Below the pieces are notes generated by a model. It saw only the letters and a program-made list of their open reading frames with translations, did no database searches and was not told the origin of the DNA. Below, piece after piece: positions 22,007 to 32,931 of a DNA stretch of 64,000 nt (the stretch's first letter is position 1; every line of letters begins with the position of its first letter). The translations under genes and the position numbers were made by a program. The stretch comes from Caballeronia catudaia (GTDB lineage Bacteria; Pseudomonadota; Gammaproteobacteria; Burkholderiales; Burkholderiaceae), in contig NZ_FCOF02000010.1 of NCBI RefSeq assembly GCF_001544755.2, forward strand, positions 124,001 through 188,000, in the 5' to 3' direction.

Positions 22007-22743
22007 TCGACCTCGAACACGCGAGCATCCGTTTCAAATCGAAGACGGGCCACGTCGATGCCGTGCGCGATGTTTCCTTGCGCGTGGGGGAGGGCGAGGT
22101 GTTCGGTCTCGTCGGCGAATCGGGCAGCGGCAAGTCGACGGTGCTGCGCGCGCTCGCCGGGCTCACGCCGCTCTACGGCGGCAGCATTCGTATCGGTGCG
22201 CAGCGCGGCAAGCACGACGTGCAGATGGTGTTTCAGGACCCGTACGGCGCGCTGCATCCGCGCTTCACCGTCGACAAGACGTTGCGCGAGCCGCTCGCGA
22301 TCAACGGCATCGGCGATCAGGATGCACGCATTCTCGGGGCGCTCGCCGAAGTCGGACTGGGTCCGGCGTTCCGCTTTCGCTATCCGCATCAGTTGTCGGG
22401 CGGGCAGCGTCAGCGGGTGTCGATCGCGCGCGCGTTGATCGTCGAGCCGCGCGTGCTGTTGCTCGACGAGCCGACTTCCGCGCTCGACGTTTCCGTGCAG
22501 GCGGAAATCCTGAACCTGCTGCGGCGGCTGCATCGCGAGCGCGGGCTGACGATGATCCTCGTGAGCCACAATCTCGCGGTGATCGGCTTTCTCTGTCAGC
22601 GGGTCGCAGTGATGCGCAACGGGGAAATCGTCGAGCAACTGGGCGTGGACGCGGTGCGCTCGCGCAATGTCGCGCACGAATACACGCGACGGCTCTTGCT
22701 CGCGACCCAAGGCTATACGCGCGGCGGCGGAAAGCTTCCGTAG
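22003..22743 (+). CDS. Peptide ABC transporter, ATPase (DppF type)
   Basis: The 246-residue partner ATPase shows Walker A GESGSGKSTVLRALAG, Q-loop MVFQDPYGALHPRFTV, signature LSGGQRQRVSIARAL and Walker B VLLLDEPTSALDVSVQ. Its ATG overlaps the preceding stop (ATGA). The usual C-terminal extension of DppF is short here, ending at YTRGGGKLP. It ends the importer operon; a 290-base gap without an obvious terminator follows. Confidence 0.93.
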   Translation: MIDLEHASIRFKSKTGHVDAVRDVSLRVGEGEVFGLVGESGSGKSTVLRALAGLTPLYGGSIRIGAQRGKHDVQMVFQDPYGALHPRFTVDKTLREPLAINGIGDQDARILGALAEVGLGPAFRFRYPHQLSGGQRQRVSIARALIVEPRVLLLDEPTSALDVSVQAEILNLLRRLHRERGLTMILVSHNLAVIGFLCQRVAVMRNGEIVEQLGVDAVRSRNVAHEYTRRLLLATQGYTRGGGKLP

Positions 22744-23033
22744 AGCGAGCAGGGCGCGTAGTCATCGTACAAGCACACTTGTTGTCGCACCGTCAACGAA
22801 TGTTGCGCAAAGGACGCATAAGCGCGCCGATAAGCCCGGTATACGGCGATGCGCCGCGAGCGCGCGTGCATGCGGTGAAATCGTCTCGTTAGGCGCTGAT
22901 AGAATAGACGTTGGATTGTCGAGACGTGCCGAACAACGCGCGAGCGTGAGTTTCCGGCTGCCTTCCGACTTCGAGCTAACCGACGGAAATCGTGACAGAC
23001 CGCGTTCTTTATGAAAGCCGGTCGTAATCCCCG

Positions 23034-24948
<1,915 letters not shown>

Positions 24949-25062
24949 TTCACAAAGCACAGGCACTCTGTCGAGTGCCTTATTTTGACTCCGAGGACGC
25001 AACTAACCGTCTTTAATCGGAGCATCCTTTACCTTGCCAAGTCACTGAGCCGGCGGTCAGGA

Positions 25063-25072
25063 TTGTCGACAA
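25063..25072. promoter_or_regulatory. Distal candidate GntR operator
   Basis: TTGTCGACAA is a perfect 10-base palindrome that fits the T-x-G-T...A-C-x-A shape of FCD/FadR-type GntR operators. It lies 174 bases upstream of the gntR start, with centre 128 bases from the proximal site. Confidence 0.45.
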
Positions 25073-25190
25073 AAAAGTGCGGGCAATGCTGACAAGAATG
25101 CATGATATTGGCGCAGAGCCTTGTGGGAGTAGGAGCGCAACCAGTTCCTCGCCGCGGAGACAGCCGAATACCGCAGATTTCCAAAATGAA

Positions 25191-25221
25191 TTGTTGACAA
25201 TCTTTATGTCGATTCTAAGAT
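25191..25221 (+). promoter_or_regulatory. Promoter of the gntR gene with overlapping candidate operator
   Basis: TTGACA at 25194-25199 and TAAGAT at 25216-25221 with a 16-base spacer form a good sigma-70 promoter. The -35 box is embedded in TTGTTGACAA (25191-25200), arms ATTGT/ACAAT, a near copy of the upstream palindrome. A GntR repressor bound here would block polymerase, suggesting autoregulation. Confidence 0.6.
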
Positions 25222-25245
25222 GCTTAACATGCAAGCGAGCACATC

Positions 25246-25992
25246 ATGTCCGACACCAAGCGTAGTGATGCATCAAATGCTTCAGATTCCGCTCCGAACG
25301 GCGCAAATGCCGAGTCGATCGCCGAGAACATCCGCGCCGCGATCCTCGAACATCGCCTGGCGCCAGGCGCGAAGCTGACCGAAGCGCAGTTGTGCGAGGT
25401 GTTCGCCGTGAAGCGCGGCACCGTCCGCCAGGCGCTCGCGCAACTGTCGAACGAACGGCTCGTCGATCTGGAGCCGAACCGCGGTGCGTTCGTCGCGAGC
25501 CCGTCGCTGCAGGAAGTGCATGAAGTGTTCGAGATGCGCCGCATCATCGAGTTGGCGGTGGTGGAGCGGATCGCGCAAGGCCACGGCATGCGCCGGCTGA
25601 AGTCGATCAGCTCGACCATCGGAAAAGAACGCCGCGCCTTCGAGAGCCAGGATTTTTCGTCATGGATCCGGCTTTCCGGCGAGTTCCACACCGAGCTCGC
25701 GTCGCTCACGGGCAACACGGTGCTGTGCGAATGCCTGTCGGGGCTCGTCGCCCGTTCGACGCTGATTTCGGCGCTGTACGAATCGCTCGGCAAAAGCTCG
25801 TGCTCGTTCGAGGATCACGAACAGATTCTCGCCGCGCTCGATGCCGGCGATGCCGCGCAAGCCACCGATCTGATGGCGCAGCACTTGCGCGATGTCGAGT
25901 TGAAGATGCTGGAGCGGCCGGCGCGTGGCGCGGTCGATCTGAAGGAAGTATTCGCAAGACCGCCTGAGCGCGAAAGAGCGCTCGACGCATAG
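25246..25992 (+). CDS. GntR family transcriptional regulator, FCD domain
   Basis: The 248-residue protein has an N-terminal winged helix-turn-helix (IAENIRAAILEHRLAPGAKL, then VKRGTVRQALAQLSNERLV) and a C-terminal all-helical FCD domain (VHEVFEMRRIIELAVVERI) with the metal-ligand histidines expected of the family in GEFHTEL, FEDHEQIL and MAQHLRD. FCD domains bind small organic acids. As the first gene before the NCS1 permease and ureide genes, it probably senses a ureide or purine intermediate and controls the cluster. The first 20 residues are a Ser/Ala/Asn-rich leader. Confidence 0.9.
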   Translation: MSDTKRSDASNASDSAPNGANAESIAENIRAAILEHRLAPGAKLTEAQLCEVFAVKRGTVRQALAQLSNERLVDLEPNRGAFVASPSLQEVHEVFEMRRIIELAVVERIAQGHGMRRLKSISSTIGKERRAFESQDFSSWIRLSGEFHTELASLTGNTVLCECLSGLVARSTLISALYESLGKSSCSFEDHEQILAALDAGDAAQATDLMAQHLRDVELKMLERPARGAVDLKEVFARPPERERALDA

Positions 25993-26346
25993 CAGCAGAG
26001 ATAAGGCAGAGCGAACACTCTGCCATCGGATAAATCAAGCAGGACTAAATAAGTGGAGACCGTGCCCCGCGCGCCGCGCCGGGCGCGTGGAGAGTCGCAC
26101 GCCCAAAAAAACTCGCGGCGTGCGCTGCATCGAACAGGACGCTCGGTCGAGCGTGCAATGAAATCCGTCGCAGGGCGGGCGTACCGGGCACAAGCCTCGT
26201 GCGCTCTCAGCCTGACGCCCGAAGACGAAAACGCAAATCCGAAGAATGCCGCACTGATTCGATACATCGGCGAAGGCATCGATGGACTCGCTCGTCACTC
26301 GAGCAATTGCATTTTTTTCATTACGCAAGCCTATGAAGGAGACGTC
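25993..26346. other. 354-bp leader between gntR and the NCS1 permease gene
   Basis: No convincing gene is present. One frame stays open into the permease for about 98 codons, but the translation is Arg-rich, lacks family similarity, and the strong AAGGAG at 26336-26341 serves the ATG at 26347. An inverted repeat ACGCTCG-GT-CGAGCGT at 26139-26154 may be a regulatory site. No terminator was seen. Confidence 0.5.
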
Positions 26347-27840
26347 ATGGCCCAGTTCAGTGCATCCGGCAGTTCAGCCCTGCCTCAATATCAAGAGCAG
26401 ACAGAGGATCACGATTCCAGTCTGCCCGCCGGTTACAGCGACCGCCTCTACAACGAGGATCTCGCCCCGCTGAAGAATCAAACCTGGGGCGCCTACAACA
26501 TCTTCGCATTCTGGATGTCGGACGTTCACAGCGTCGGCGGCTATGTGTTCGCGGGCAGCCTGTTCGCGCTCGGCTTGACGAGCTGGCAAGTGCTCGTATC
26601 ACTGTTGATCGGCATCGGGCTCGTGAACGTGTTGTGCAACATGATCGCCAAGCCGAGTCAGGTTGCGGGCGTGCCGTATCCCGTCGCGTGCCGCGCCACG
26701 TTCGGCGTGCTCGGCGCGAACATTCCCGCGGTGATTCGCGGGCTCATCGCAGTGGCGTGGTACGGCATTCAGACGTATCTGGCGTCGAGCGCGCTCGTCA
26801 TCGTCGTGCTGAAGTTCGTGCCGTCGCTGATGCCCTATGCCGACGTGCACAAATACGGTTTCGTCGGACTTTCGGCGATCGGCTGGGCGGGCTTCATGCT
26901 GCTCTGGGTGCTGCAGGCCGTCGTGTTCTGGCGCGGCATGGAGATGATCAAGAAGTTCATCGACTTCGCCGGTCCCGCCGTGTATGTCGTGATGTTCATT
27001 CTCGCCGGCTATATGGTGTGGCGCGCGGGCATCAAGAATATCGGCCTGAATCTCGGCGGCGTGAAGTATCACGGCATGGAAGTGATTCCCGTGATGATCA
27101 CCGCGGTCTCGCTCGTCGTGTCGTATTTCTCCGGTCCGATGCTCAACTTCGGCGACTTCTCGCGCTACGGCAAGAGCTTCCGCAGCGTCAAGCGCGGCAA
27201 CTTCTGGGGTCTGCCGGTCAACTTCCTGGCGTTCTCGCTCGTGACCGTCATCACGACTGCCGCGACGCTGCCGGTGTTCGGTCAACTGATCACCGATCCG
27301 GTGGAAACGGTCGGCCGCATCGATCATCCGTCCGCCGTGATTCTTGGTGCGCTGACCTTCACGATCGCGACCATCGGCATCAATATCGTTGCGAACTTCG
27401 TATCGCCGGCCTTCGACTTCTCGAACGTCGCCCCGAAGCTCATTAGCTGGCGCATGGGCGGGATGATGGCGGCGGTCGCGTCGATCTTCATCACGCCGTG
27501 GAATCTGTTCAACAACCCGGCCGTGATCCACTACACGCTCGATATTCTCGGCAGCTTCATCGGACCGTTGTACGGCGTGCTGATCCTCGACTTCTATCTC
27601 GTGAAGCGCGGCAAGCTTTCGGTCGACGATCTCTACACGACGTCGGAAGAAGGCAAATACTGGTACACGAAGGGCGTGAACCGCCGCGCGGTGATGGCGC
27701 TCGTGCCGGCCGCCGTGCTCGCGACACTGTGCGTGATGGTGCCGTCGCTGGAAGGCGCTGCGAACTTCTCGTGGTTCATCGGTGCGGGGCTGGGCGCGGT
27801 GTTCTATTACTTCCTGGCTGGTCGCAAGCGCGCCGTTTGA
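26347..27840 (+). CDS. NCS1 family nucleobase/allantoin permease
   Basis: The 497-residue inner-membrane protein has about twelve helices and NCS1 hallmarks: NQTWGAYNIFAFWMSDVHSV in the first helix region, the conserved PYPVACRATFGVLGANIPA loop, and WYGIQTYLASSAL. NCS1 proteins import purines, pyrimidines, allantoin or hydantoins with cations. Here it is followed directly by a hydantoin/allantoin racemase and ureide-degrading enzymes, so allantoin is the most likely substrate by context. The ATG at 26347 has an AAGGAG site five bases upstream. Confidence 0.92.
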   Translation: MAQFSASGSSALPQYQEQTEDHDSSLPAGYSDRLYNEDLAPLKNQTWGAYNIFAFWMSDVHSVGGYVFAGSLFALGLTSWQVLVSLLIGIGLVNVLCNMIAKPSQVAGVPYPVACRATFGVLGANIPAVIRGLIAVAWYGIQTYLASSALVIVVLKFVPSLMPYADVHKYGFVGLSAIGWAGFMLLWVLQAVVFWRGMEMIKKFIDFAGPAVYVVMFILAGYMVWRAGIKNIGLNLGGVKYHGMEVIPVMITAVSLVVSYFSGPMLNFGDFSRYGKSFRSVKRGNFWGLPVNFLAFSLVTVITTAATLPVFGQLITDPVETVGRIDHPSAVILGALTFTIATIGINIVANFVSPAFDFSNVAPKLISWRMGGMMAAVASIFITPWNLFNNPAVIHYTLDILGSFIGPLYGVLILDFYLVKRGKLSVDDLYTTSEEGKYWYTKGVNRRAVMALVPAAVLATLCVMVPSLEGAANFSWFIGAGLGAVFYYFLAGRKRAV

Positions 27841-27868
27841 AGTCGATGGTCGAATTCTGGAGAAAGCA

Positions 27869-28603
27869 ATGCGCATCAAACTGATCAATCCCAACACGAC
27901 GCAGCGCATGACCGACGCGATGGGCCGCTGCGCGCGGGAAGTCGCCGCGCCCGGCACGGAGATCGTCGCGGTCAGCCCGACGATGGGCCCGCCGTCCATC
28001 GAAGGCTATTACGACGAGGCGATCGCGTCGCTCGGTCTGCTGGCGGAAGTGGAGGCCGGCGAAAAGCAGGGTTTCGACGGCTATGTGATCGCCTGCTTCG
28101 GCGATCCGGCCCTCTACGCCGCCCGCGAACTGGCGCGGGGGCCGGTGATCGGCATCGCGGAAGCGGCGATGCACGCGGCGAGCGTCGTCGCGCCGGGATT
28201 TTCCGTCGTGACGACTTTGCAGCGCACCTGCGGCATGGCGTGGCATCTGGCCGAGCGCTATGGCATGACGCGCTTTTGCAAGAACGTCCGTGCGACGGAT
28301 GTCGCCGTGCTGGAACTGGACGAACCGGGCTCGTCGGCGCGCCGGACGATCGTCGCCGAATGCCGGCGCGCGCTCGACGAGGACGGCTCGGACGCGATCG
28401 TGCTCGGCTGCGCGGGCATGGCGGAGTTCTGCCGCGAGGTCGAGGACGCGATCGGCGCGCCGGTGGTGGAGGGCGTGACGGCAGCGGTGAAATGGGCGGA
28501 GGCGCTCATCGCGCTCAAACTTCATACAGCGAAACGCGGCGACTTTGCGCGGCCGCTGGCGAAACGGTACGACGGCGTGCTGTCGGATTTCAGTCCGCGC
28601 TGA
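27869..28603 (+). CDS. Aspartate/glutamate racemase family protein, probable allantoin (hydantoin) racemase
   Basis: The 244-residue protein belongs to the Asp/Glu/hydantoin racemase family. It starts IKLINPNTTQRMTDAM, and the two-lobed active site carries the paired cysteines in YVIACFGDPALY (near residue 74) and VLGCAGMAEFCREVE (near residue 178). HpxA-like members interconvert R- and S-allantoin so that stereospecific enzymes can use both. The ATG at 27869 follows GGAGA. It lies 28 bases after the permease gene, in the same operon. Hydantoin racemase is the alternative role, but no hydantoinase is seen here. Confidence 0.88.
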   Translation: MRIKLINPNTTQRMTDAMGRCAREVAAPGTEIVAVSPTMGPPSIEGYYDEAIASLGLLAEVEAGEKQGFDGYVIACFGDPALYAARELARGPVIGIAEAAMHAASVVAPGFSVVTTLQRTCGMAWHLAERYGMTRFCKNVRATDVAVLELDEPGSSARRTIVAECRRALDEDGSDAIVLGCAGMAEFCREVEDAIGAPVVEGVTAAVKWAEALIALKLHTAKRGDFARPLAKRYDGVLSDFSPR

Positions 28604-28684
28604 TGGTGTTTTCGGCGGAGTACATACACCTGACGTGACCCGCATTATCTGCCCTGCTGTATGGGCGCGTCAGGGCCTTTTCGC

Positions 28685-28703
28685 TACACTGAATCGTCGA
28701 CAA
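28685..28703 (+). promoter_or_regulatory. Candidate -10 box and GntR half-matched operator before puuE
   Basis: TACACT at 28685-28690 resembles a -10 box 30 bases before the puuE ATG. TCGTCGACAA at 28694-28703 matches the candidate GntR operator at nine of ten bases. Because GTCGACAA is common in coding DNA of this genome, the assignment is weak on its own. Confidence 0.3.
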
Positions 28704-28720
28704 TCCGTCCTTTCCAAGCC

Positions 28721-29671
28721 ATGTCACTCGATCCGAACTATCCACGCGACCTGATCGGCTACGGCCGCCACCCCGTGCAGGCGAACTGGCCGGGACGCGC
28801 GCGCGTCGCCGTGCAATTCGTGCTCAATTACGAAGAAGGCGGCGAGAACTGCGTACTGCACGGCGATCCGGGCTCGGAGCAGTTTTTGTCGGAGATCGTC
28901 GGCGCGGCGTCGTACCCGTCGCGTCACATGAGCATGGAATCGATCTACGAATACGGCTCGCGCGCGGGCGTGTGGCGCATCCTGCGCGAATTCGAGAAGC
29001 GCGGCCTGCCGCTGACCGTGTTCGGCGTCGGCATGGCGATCGAGCGGCATCCGGACGCTGGGAAGGCGTTCATCGAGCTGGGGCACGAGATCGCGTGTCA
29101 CGGCTATCGCTGGATTCACTACCAGGACATGTCGCCGGAGCGCGAAGCCGAGCACATGCGCCTCGGCATGGAAGCGATCGAGCGCGTGACGGGCGTGCGT
29201 CCGCTCGGCTGGTACACCGGCCGCGACAGCCCGAATACACATCGGCTAGTCGCGGAATATGGCGGCATTCTTTACGACTCGGACAACTACGGCGACGATC
29301 TGCCGTTCTGGACCGAAGTCGAAGTGACAGGCGGCGAGAAAAAGCCGCATCTGATCGTGCCGTACACGCTCGACACGAACGACATGCGATTCGCGACGCC
29401 GCAAGGGTTCAACACCGGCGAGCACTTCTTCACTTACTTGCGCGATGCCTTCGACGTGCTCTACGAAGAAGGCGACGAAGCGCCGAAGATGCTGTCCATC
29501 GGCATGCACTGCCGCCTGCTCGGACGGCCCGGACGATTCCGCGGGCTGCAGAAGTTCCTGGATCACATCGAGAAGCACGATCGCGTGTGGGTGACGCGGC
29601 GTGTCGACATCGCGCGTCACTGGCGCGAGCAACATCCTTTCGAAAAAGCTAACAACGGGACGGCGGCATGA
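28721..29671 (+). CDS. puuE: Allantoinase PuuE (polysaccharide-deacetylase type)
   Basis: PuuE hydrolyses allantoin to allantoate using a metal-independent or loosely metal-dependent carbohydrate esterase 4 fold unrelated to classical allantoinase. The 316-residue protein has FVLNYEEGGENCVLHGDPGS near the start, RHMSMESIYEYGSRAGVWR, the HEIACHGYRWIHYQD motif, and LGWYTGRDSPNTHRLV, all PuuE hallmarks. The ATG at 28721 is chosen because the conserved region begins right there (SLDPNYPRDLIGYG). Its stop overlaps the next ATG as ATGA, coupling it with uraD. Confidence 0.96.
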   Translation: MSLDPNYPRDLIGYGRHPVQANWPGRARVAVQFVLNYEEGGENCVLHGDPGSEQFLSEIVGAASYPSRHMSMESIYEYGSRAGVWRILREFEKRGLPLTVFGVGMAIERHPDAGKAFIELGHEIACHGYRWIHYQDMSPEREAEHMRLGMEAIERVTGVRPLGWYTGRDSPNTHRLVAEYGGILYDSDNYGDDLPFWTEVEVTGGEKKPHLIVPYTLDTNDMRFATPQGFNTGEHFFTYLRDAFDVLYEEGDEAPKMLSIGMHCRLLGRPGRFRGLQKFLDHIEKHDRVWVTRRVDIARHWREQHPFEKANNGTAA

Positions 29672-30189
29672 AGGCGATGCAATACACACTCGACCAAATC
29701 AACTCCATGCCCGCCGACACGTTCGTGACGGTGCTCGCTGGCATTTTCGAGCATTCGCCGTGGGTGCCGGAGCTTGCCGCGCAGCAACGCCCGTTCGACA
29801 GCATCGACGCACTGCATGAATCGATGTCGCAGATCGTCGAAAACGCCGGCGATGAGAAGCAGCTCGCGCTCATCAATGCTCACCCGGAACTCGCGGGCAA
29901 GGCGGCGGTGCGCGGCGAACTGACGGCTGAATCGACGCGCGAGCAGAGCGGCGCGGGCCTCGATCTCTGCACGCAGGAAGAGTTCGACAGACTGCAGTCG
30001 CTGAACCGCGCGTATCGCGACAAGTTCGGCTTTCCGTTCATTCTCGCCGTGCGCGGTTACGACCGCCACGGCATCATCGCGAATTTCGAAAAGCGCGTGA
30101 ATCACGATCGCGCCGAAGAGCTTCGCACGAGTCTCGATCAGATTTACCGGATCGCGCGCTTCAGGTTGAACGACCTGATTCGCGCTTGA
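29668..30189 (+). CDS. uraD: OHCU decarboxylase
   Basis: UraD converts 2-oxo-4-hydroxy-4-carboxy-5-ureidoimidazoline to S-allantoin, the last step of urate oxidation. The 173-residue all-helical protein has FEHSPWVPELAAQQRPF and the catalytic signature INAHPELAGKAAVRGELT with the conserved His-Pro-Glu, then TAESTREQSGAGL and KFGFPFILAVRG. The start overlaps the puuE stop by four bases. Pairing of puuE with uraD is common and the two are fused in some organisms. Confidence 0.95.
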   Translation: MKAMQYTLDQINSMPADTFVTVLAGIFEHSPWVPELAAQQRPFDSIDALHESMSQIVENAGDEKQLALINAHPELAGKAAVRGELTAESTREQSGAGLDLCTQEEFDRLQSLNRAYRDKFGFPFILAVRGYDRHGIIANFEKRVNHDRAEELRTSLDQIYRIARFRLNDLIRA

Positions 30190-30222
30190 TCCGCTTTCAA
30201 CGTAAAGATAAGGACGAAGACA

Positions 30223-31233
30223 ATGGCAATTCCGACACTCGATCCCAACGCGCCCGAATTCACGCGCCGCTATGTGAACCTCGCAGACCCGCGTCTGGGC
30301 GCGCAGGCACTCGAGGCGAGCGACGATTTCTTCGCGCCGAAAGAACGCATGCTGAATCCCGAGCCGGCGGTGTTCATTCCCGGCAAGTTCGACGATCACG
30401 GCAAGTGGATGGACGGCTGGGAAACCCGCCGCAAGCGCACGACGGGCTACGACTGGTGCGTCGTCAAGCTGGCGCGGCCAGGCGTGATCAAGGGCATCGA
30501 CGTCGACACGAGCCACTTCACCGGCAACTTCCCGCCGGCGGCGTCGATCGAAGGCGCGCATGTCGTCGAGGGCGCACCGAATCAGTCGACGCAATGGACG
30601 GAGATCGTCCCGTCGACGACGCTGCAGGGCAATAGTCATCACTATCTCGAAGTGGGCGCCGCACAGCCGTTCACGCATCTGCGCGTGAATGTCTATCCGG
30701 ATGGCGGCATCGCGCGTCTGCGAGTGTATGGCCAGCCGCAGCTCGACTGGAGCAACGCGGACAAGAGCACGCTCGTCGATCTCGGCGCGATGGAAAACGG
30801 CGCGTACCTCGTCGGCACGAACAACCAGCACTTCGGTCTCGCATCGACGCTGCTCATGCCGGGCCGCGGCGTGAACATGGGCGACGGCTGGGAAACGCGC
30901 CGCCGCCGCGAGCCGGGCAACGACTGGTGCATCGTCGCGCTGGCGCAGCCGGGCATCATCAAGAAGGTCGAAGTGGATACCGCGCACTTCAAGGGTAACT
31001 ATCCGGACCGCTGCTCGCTGCAGGCGGCGTATGTCAAGGGCGGCACCGACAGCTCGCTCGTCACGCAGGCGATGTTCTGGCCCGTGCTGCTCGGCGAACA
31101 GAAGCTGCAGATGGACAAGCAGCATTTCTTCGAGTCGGAACTCGCGGCGCTCGGGCCCGTGACGCACGTGCGCTTCAACATTTATCCCGACGGCGGCGTG
31201 TCGCGTCTTCGTCTCTTCGGCACGCTTGCATGA
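30223..31233 (+). CDS. alc: Allantoicase
   Basis: Allantoicase hydrolyses allantoate to ureidoglycolate and urea. The 336-residue protein is a tandem duplication of a jelly-roll allantoicase domain. The first copy has [11 protein letters not shown] and [14 protein letters not shown]-type sequence ([14 protein letters not shown]), the second has [18 protein letters not shown] and [14 protein letters not shown]. Both copies end with a FNIYPDGG- or VNVYPDGG-like strand. It lies 33 bases after uraD and overlaps allA by four bases. Confidence 0.96.
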   Translation: MAIPTLDPNAPEFTRRYVNLADPRLGAQALEASDDFFAPKERMLNPEPAVFIPGKFDDHGKWMDGWETRRKRTTGYDWCVVKLARPGVIKGIDVDTSHFTGNFPPAASIEGAHVVEGAPNQSTQWTEIVPSTTLQGNSHHYLEVGAAQPFTHLRVNVYPDGGIARLRVYGQPQLDWSNADKSTLVDLGAMENGAYLVGTNNQHFGLASTLLMPGRGVNMGDGWETRRRREPGNDWCIVALAQPGIIKKVEVDTAHFKGNYPDRCSLQAAYVKGGTDSSLVTQAMFWPVLLGEQKLQMDKQHFFESELAALGPVTHVRFNIYPDGGVSRLRLFGTLA

Positions 31234-31736
31234 TGAAAAAGCTCGCTATCGAACCGTTGACCCGCGCTGCGTTCGAGCCTTATGGCGATGTCATCGAACT
31301 CGATGGCGCGAAGCAGATTCCGATCAACCTCGGCACGACGATCCGCTTTCACGATCTGTGCGACGTCGACGTGGAAGAGCAGGGCGGTTACACGCTCGTG
31401 AATCTCTTTCGCGGTCAGCCGCGCACGCTGCCGTTCGAATGCCGGATGATGGAACGGCATCCGCTCGGCAGCCAGGCGTTCGTTCCGCTCGACGACCGGC
31501 CGTATCTCGTGGTCGTCGCGCCTGCGGGTGATCTCGATGAATCGAAAATCCGCGCGTTCGTCACGAGCGGCTGGCAGGGCGTGAACTACGCGAGAGGCGT
31601 CTGGCATCATCCGCTGCTCGCACTTGGCAAGGTGAGTGATTTCATCGTCGTCGATCGTGGCGGCGGCGAAGGGCACAACCTCAACGAGCAGGATTTGAAG
31701 GAATCGCTCTGGCTGACCGAGGACGCGATGCGCTGA
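31230..31736 (+). CDS. allA: Ureidoglycolate lyase
   Basis: AllA splits ureidoglycolate into glyoxylate and urea, the final step of this pathway. The 168-residue cupin-like protein has [37 protein letters not shown], and the conserved [11 protein letters not shown] stretch near residue 128. The ATG at 31230 overlaps the allantoicase stop as ATGA. A strong terminator follows, so the operon runs from the permease (or gntR) to here. The glyoxylate and urea made must be handled by enzymes outside the window. Confidence 0.95.
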   Translation: MMKKLAIEPLTRAAFEPYGDVIELDGAKQIPINLGTTIRFHDLCDVDVEEQGGYTLVNLFRGQPRTLPFECRMMERHPLGSQAFVPLDDRPYLVVVAPAGDLDESKIRAFVTSGWQGVNYARGVWHHPLLALGKVSDFIVVDRGGGEGHNLNEQDLKESLWLTEDAMR

Positions 31737-31765
31737 TTCGTGCGCGGCTCGACGTGGTTTCTTTG

Positions 31766-31796
31766 AAGGACCGGTGATGTTACCGGTCCTTTTTTC
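31766..31796 (+). terminator. Rho-independent terminator after allA
   Basis: Stem AAGGACCGGT / ACCGGTCCTT with a six-base loop (GATGTT) is followed by TTTTTCTTT. It lies 30 bases after the allA stop and ends the ureide operon. Confidence 0.93.
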
Positions 31797-31875
31797 TTTG
31801 TCGCTCAACGTCAAAAATCCGGACCCGCTAAGATAGACGGTTCATTCCGATGCGCACACGAAGAGGCATGCACGC

Positions 31876-32880
31876 ATGATCGATCTACGCAGCGATACCG
31901 TCACCCGTCCCGGCAAGCCGATGCTCGCCGCGATGTCGGCGGCTCTTGTCGGCGACGACGTCTGGGGCGACGATCCCACCGTTCTCGAACTCCAGGCCAC
32001 GCTCGCCGAGCGCACGGGCAAGGAAGCCGGCCTGTTCTTCCCGAGCGGCACGCAAAGCAATCTCGCGGCGCTGATGGCGCATTGCGCGCGCGGCGATGAG
32101 TACATCGTCGGGCAATCGGCGCACACGTACAAATACGAAGGCGGCGGCGCGGCCGTGCTCGGCAGCATCCAGCCGCAGCCGATCGAAAACGCGCCCGATG
32201 GATCGCTGCCGCTCGACAAGATCGCGGCCGCGATCAAGCCGATCGACAACCACTTCGCGCGCACGAAGTTGCTCGCGCTGGAAAACACCATCGGCGGAAA
32301 AGTGCTGCCGGCCGAGTATGTCGCGAAGGCGACGCAGCTCGCGCGCGATCGCGGTCTGTCGACGCATCTCGACGGCGCGCGCGTGTTCAATGCGGCGGTG
32401 GCATCGGACAAGCCGGTCCGCGAACTCTGCGCGCCCTTCGATACGGTGTCGATCTGCTTTTCAAAAGGGCTGGGCGCGCCGGTGGGTTCGGTGCTGGTCG
32501 GCCCAAAGGCGTTGATCGACGCCGCGAGCCGCTGGCGCAAGGTGCTGGGCGGCGGCATGCGACAGTCGGGCCTGCTCGCCGCGGCGTGTCTGTATGCGCT
32601 GGATCATCACGTCGATGGCCTCGCGCAGGATCATGCGAACGCCGCGCATCTCGCCGCGGGTCTTGCGCAAATCGAGCAGATCAGGATCGACTCGCACGCG
32701 ACGAACATGGTCTTCGCGCACGTTCCCGACGCGCATTGCGCGCCGCTCGAAGCCTATCTGAAAGAGCGGGGCATTCTCACGCAGATGCTTTACGCATCGC
32801 GCTTCGTCACGCATCGCGATGTGTCGCGCGAAGATATCGATACGGTTGTTCGCGCAGTGAAGGACTACTTCGCGCGCTGA
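31876..32880 (+). CDS. ltaE: Low-specificity L-threonine aldolase
   Basis: LtaE is a PLP enzyme that cleaves threonine or allo-threonine to glycine and acetaldehyde. The 334-residue fold type I protein starts MIDLRSDTVTRPGKPMLAAM, has GDDVWGDDPTVLELQ, the PLP lysine in CFSKGLGAPVGSVLVG near residue 200, and HLDGARVFNAAV with the PLP-contacting Asp. It sits between the ureide operon terminator and a convergent urate module and has its own upstream gap, so it is probably separately transcribed. A link to glyoxylate/glycine metabolism is possible but unproven. Confidence 0.94.
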   Translation: MIDLRSDTVTRPGKPMLAAMSAALVGDDVWGDDPTVLELQATLAERTGKEAGLFFPSGTQSNLAALMAHCARGDEYIVGQSAHTYKYEGGGAAVLGSIQPQPIENAPDGSLPLDKIAAAIKPIDNHFARTKLLALENTIGGKVLPAEYVAKATQLARDRGLSTHLDGARVFNAAVASDKPVRELCAPFDTVSICFSKGLGAPVGSVLVGPKALIDAASRWRKVLGGGMRQSGLLAAACLYALDHHVDGLAQDHANAAHLAAGLAQIEQIRIDSHATNMVFAHVPDAHCAPLEAYLKERGILTQMLYASRFVTHRDVSREDIDTVVRAVKDYFAR

Positions 32881-32884
32881 AACG

Positions 32885-32919
32885 AAAAAGCCCCGCTTCA
32901 ACCGAAGCGGGGCTTTCTT
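32885..32919. terminator. Bidirectional terminator between ltaE and puuD
   Basis: Stem AAAGCCCCGCTTC / GAAGCGGGGCTTT encloses an AACC loop (32900-32903) with A and T tracts on both sides, so it can serve both converging genes. Confidence 0.93.
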
Positions 32920-32931
32920 CCCGGCTCTTCC

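Noticed and set aside
22913-22922. TTGTCGAGAC upstream of the DUF1992 gene as a GntR operator
   Set aside because: Only eight of ten positions match, and the gene is unrelated to ureides.
26053-26346. 98-codon N-terminal extension of the NCS1 permease
   Set aside because: The extension is Arg-rich without family similarity, and AAGGAG precedes ATG 26347 where the known family begins.
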